From Thermoplasmata archaeon (lineage in GTDB: Archaea > Thermoplasmatota > Thermoplasmata > Thermoplasmatales > Thermoplasmataceae), in the NCBI GenBank assembly GCA_021835265.1, contig JAKBQK010000414.1:1-5560 (forward strand): a stretch of DNA of 5,560 bases, given 5' to 3'. Both the position numbers and the translations under genes were made by a program. Below are positions 5,033 to 5,560 of the stretch, one piece after another. Below the pieces are notes generated by a model. That model made no database searches. It saw nothing but the letters and a program-made list of their open reading frames with translations, and was not told where the DNA came from. Numbering within the stretch: position 1 is the stretch's first letter; each line of letters begins with the position of its first letter.

Positions 5033-5320
5033 TTATCTATTTGAGAAATTCAGTTTTCCTACATACTCCATTATCCAGCTCACTAATTTTTCGTAGGGCT
5101 GTAAACCTTTCTCTGCAATTTTTACCAGTCCTTCTTCATTTACAACTAAATTCCTTTCGGACATCCAGTCCAAATAATTAATCAACCGATCATATGCCAG
5201 CCCAGTTCTGACGGAAAGATTTGAACGATTTGAGGCTCCTTCCTCAGAGAGGCTGTAAAGGATCCTTGCAACAAGATATAGATCAGGCTTGAACAGCTGA
5301 TTCCTGGAATCTTTCAGCAA
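5033..5320 (-). CDS. Small archaeal winged-helix regulator (HTH_45-like)
   Basis: This 95-residue protein is essentially one winged-helix domain. Helix LYLVARILYSLSEEG (14-28) leads to NRSNLSVRTG (31-40), then the recognition helix LAYDRLINYLDWMSERNLV (41-59), a short wing VVNEEGLVKI (59-68) and the common ending AEKGLQPYEKLVSWI (69-83). This order, with 'T/S-x-L-x-Y-x-x-L-x-x-YL-x-x-L-x-x-x-x-LV' and '(T/A)-x-KG', is typical of archaeal HTH_45 proteins that bind DNA as dimers. No ligand domain or cysteine is present. The start is TTG 5320; an in-frame TGA lies upstream at 5327-5329 and there is no ATG. A strong GAGGTG (5328-5323) is only two bases from this TTG, so CTG 5317 or a slightly later codon is possible. 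Targets are unknown. Confidence 0.72.
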   Translation of the reverse strand: MLKDSRNQLFKPDLYLVARILYSLSEEGASNRSNLSVRTGLAYDRLINYLDWMSERNLVVNEEGLVKIAEKGLQPYEKLVSWIMEYVGKLNFSNR

Positions 5321-5417
5321 ACCACCTCAGCTGCTTTGATGTGTTTTTCATGTCATTGATTTCATTCAATGAATTTTTAATTTCCCAGTACTTTACGACG
5401 AATGCTAAAATGATTGT
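5283..5417 (-). CDS. Uncertain minus-strand frame overlapping the winged-helix gene
   Basis: A different minus-strand frame reads 44 codons from the TAG at 5420-5418 to TGA 5285-5283, overlapping the start of the winged-helix gene by about 38 bases. It gives TIILAFVVKYWEIKN, NSLNEINDMKNTSKQL and RWFAERFQESAVQA, a hydrophobic start followed by a charged, helix-prone tail. There is no ATG near its start; TTG 5369 or ATG 5351 would leave 28 or 22 residues. The same frame is open upstream of the TAG for about 34 codons (VAEHLILGTIELLSL, then KELPDNNFSQLPVGI), so it may be one small gene broken by a single stop. The winged-helix GAGGTG site lies inside it, which suits translational coupling. It may also be non-coding. 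Confidence 0.3.
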   Translation of the reverse strand, partial: TIILAFVVKYWEIKNSLNEINDMKNTSKQLRWFAERFQESAVQA

Positions 5418-5426
5418 CTATATACC
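5418..5426 (-). promoter_or_regulatory. TATA-like box upstream of the winged-helix gene
   Basis: The minus strand reads GGTATATAG here. A transcript would start near 5395, giving a leader of about 75 bases before TTG 5320 in which the out-of-frame 28-codon TTG frame (5369) could act as a leader peptide. If the upstream frame was once continuous, this box would be internal to it, since it contains the TAG stop. Confidence 0.35.
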
Positions 5427-5560
5427 AACTGGCAATTGACTGAAATTATTATCCGGTAATTCTTTTAAGCTTAATAGCTCTATCGTCCCAAGGATTAAAT
5501 GTTCAGCGACACCATAGATTTAAAAGGGTGTACAAAAGATGGTTTTGTTTTAATAAAAAA

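Noticed and set aside
1..5560. CRISPR array near the CARF protein
   Set aside because: No regularly spaced direct repeats were seen anywhere in the window.

Overview
The window most resembles a low-GC archaeon of the Thermoplasmata (Thermoplasmatales-like). This is inferred from AT-rich DNA, archaeal BRE/TATA-type boxes about 25 bases ahead of several starts, frequent TTG starts with little or no leader, an archaeal one-domain winged-helix protein, a CARF-wHTH regulator and DsrE/YeeE sulfur-handling proteins. No rRNA, tRNA or CRISPR array is visible, so the placement rests on gene content and signals only.

Layout. At the left edge (1-301, minus) lies the 5' part of a probable 3-dehydroquinate synthase gene (aroB) that runs out of the window. 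Positions 302-1022 hold no intact gene; the right half of this gap contains a decayed reading frame that looks like the C-terminal end of a transposase. A CARF-wHTH regulator (1023-1685, minus) is divergent from a plus-strand cluster at 1753-4419: a YeeE/YedE-type thiosulfate/sulfur permease, a 79-residue two-TM protein, a DsrE-family sulfur carrier, and a TSUP (TauE/SafE) anion permease. From 4420 to 5032 there is no intact gene, only a possible orphan promoter, palindromes, a decayed plus-strand frame and a T-rich tract. A small winged-helix regulator (5033-5320, minus) is overlapped out of frame by the end of a second minus-strand frame of unknown status.

How the genes may work together (inference). 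The permease would import thiosulfate or a related sulfur species, DsrE would carry sulfane sulfur on its single cysteine, and the TSUP protein would move a sulfur oxyanion across the membrane. The divergent CARF-wHTH protein is the obvious candidate regulator. Two oddities deserve attention: the permease has Val where its family usually has Cys in the first-half GYCPGT motif, and the TSUP gene has no ATG, GTG or TTG that would include its first signature helix.
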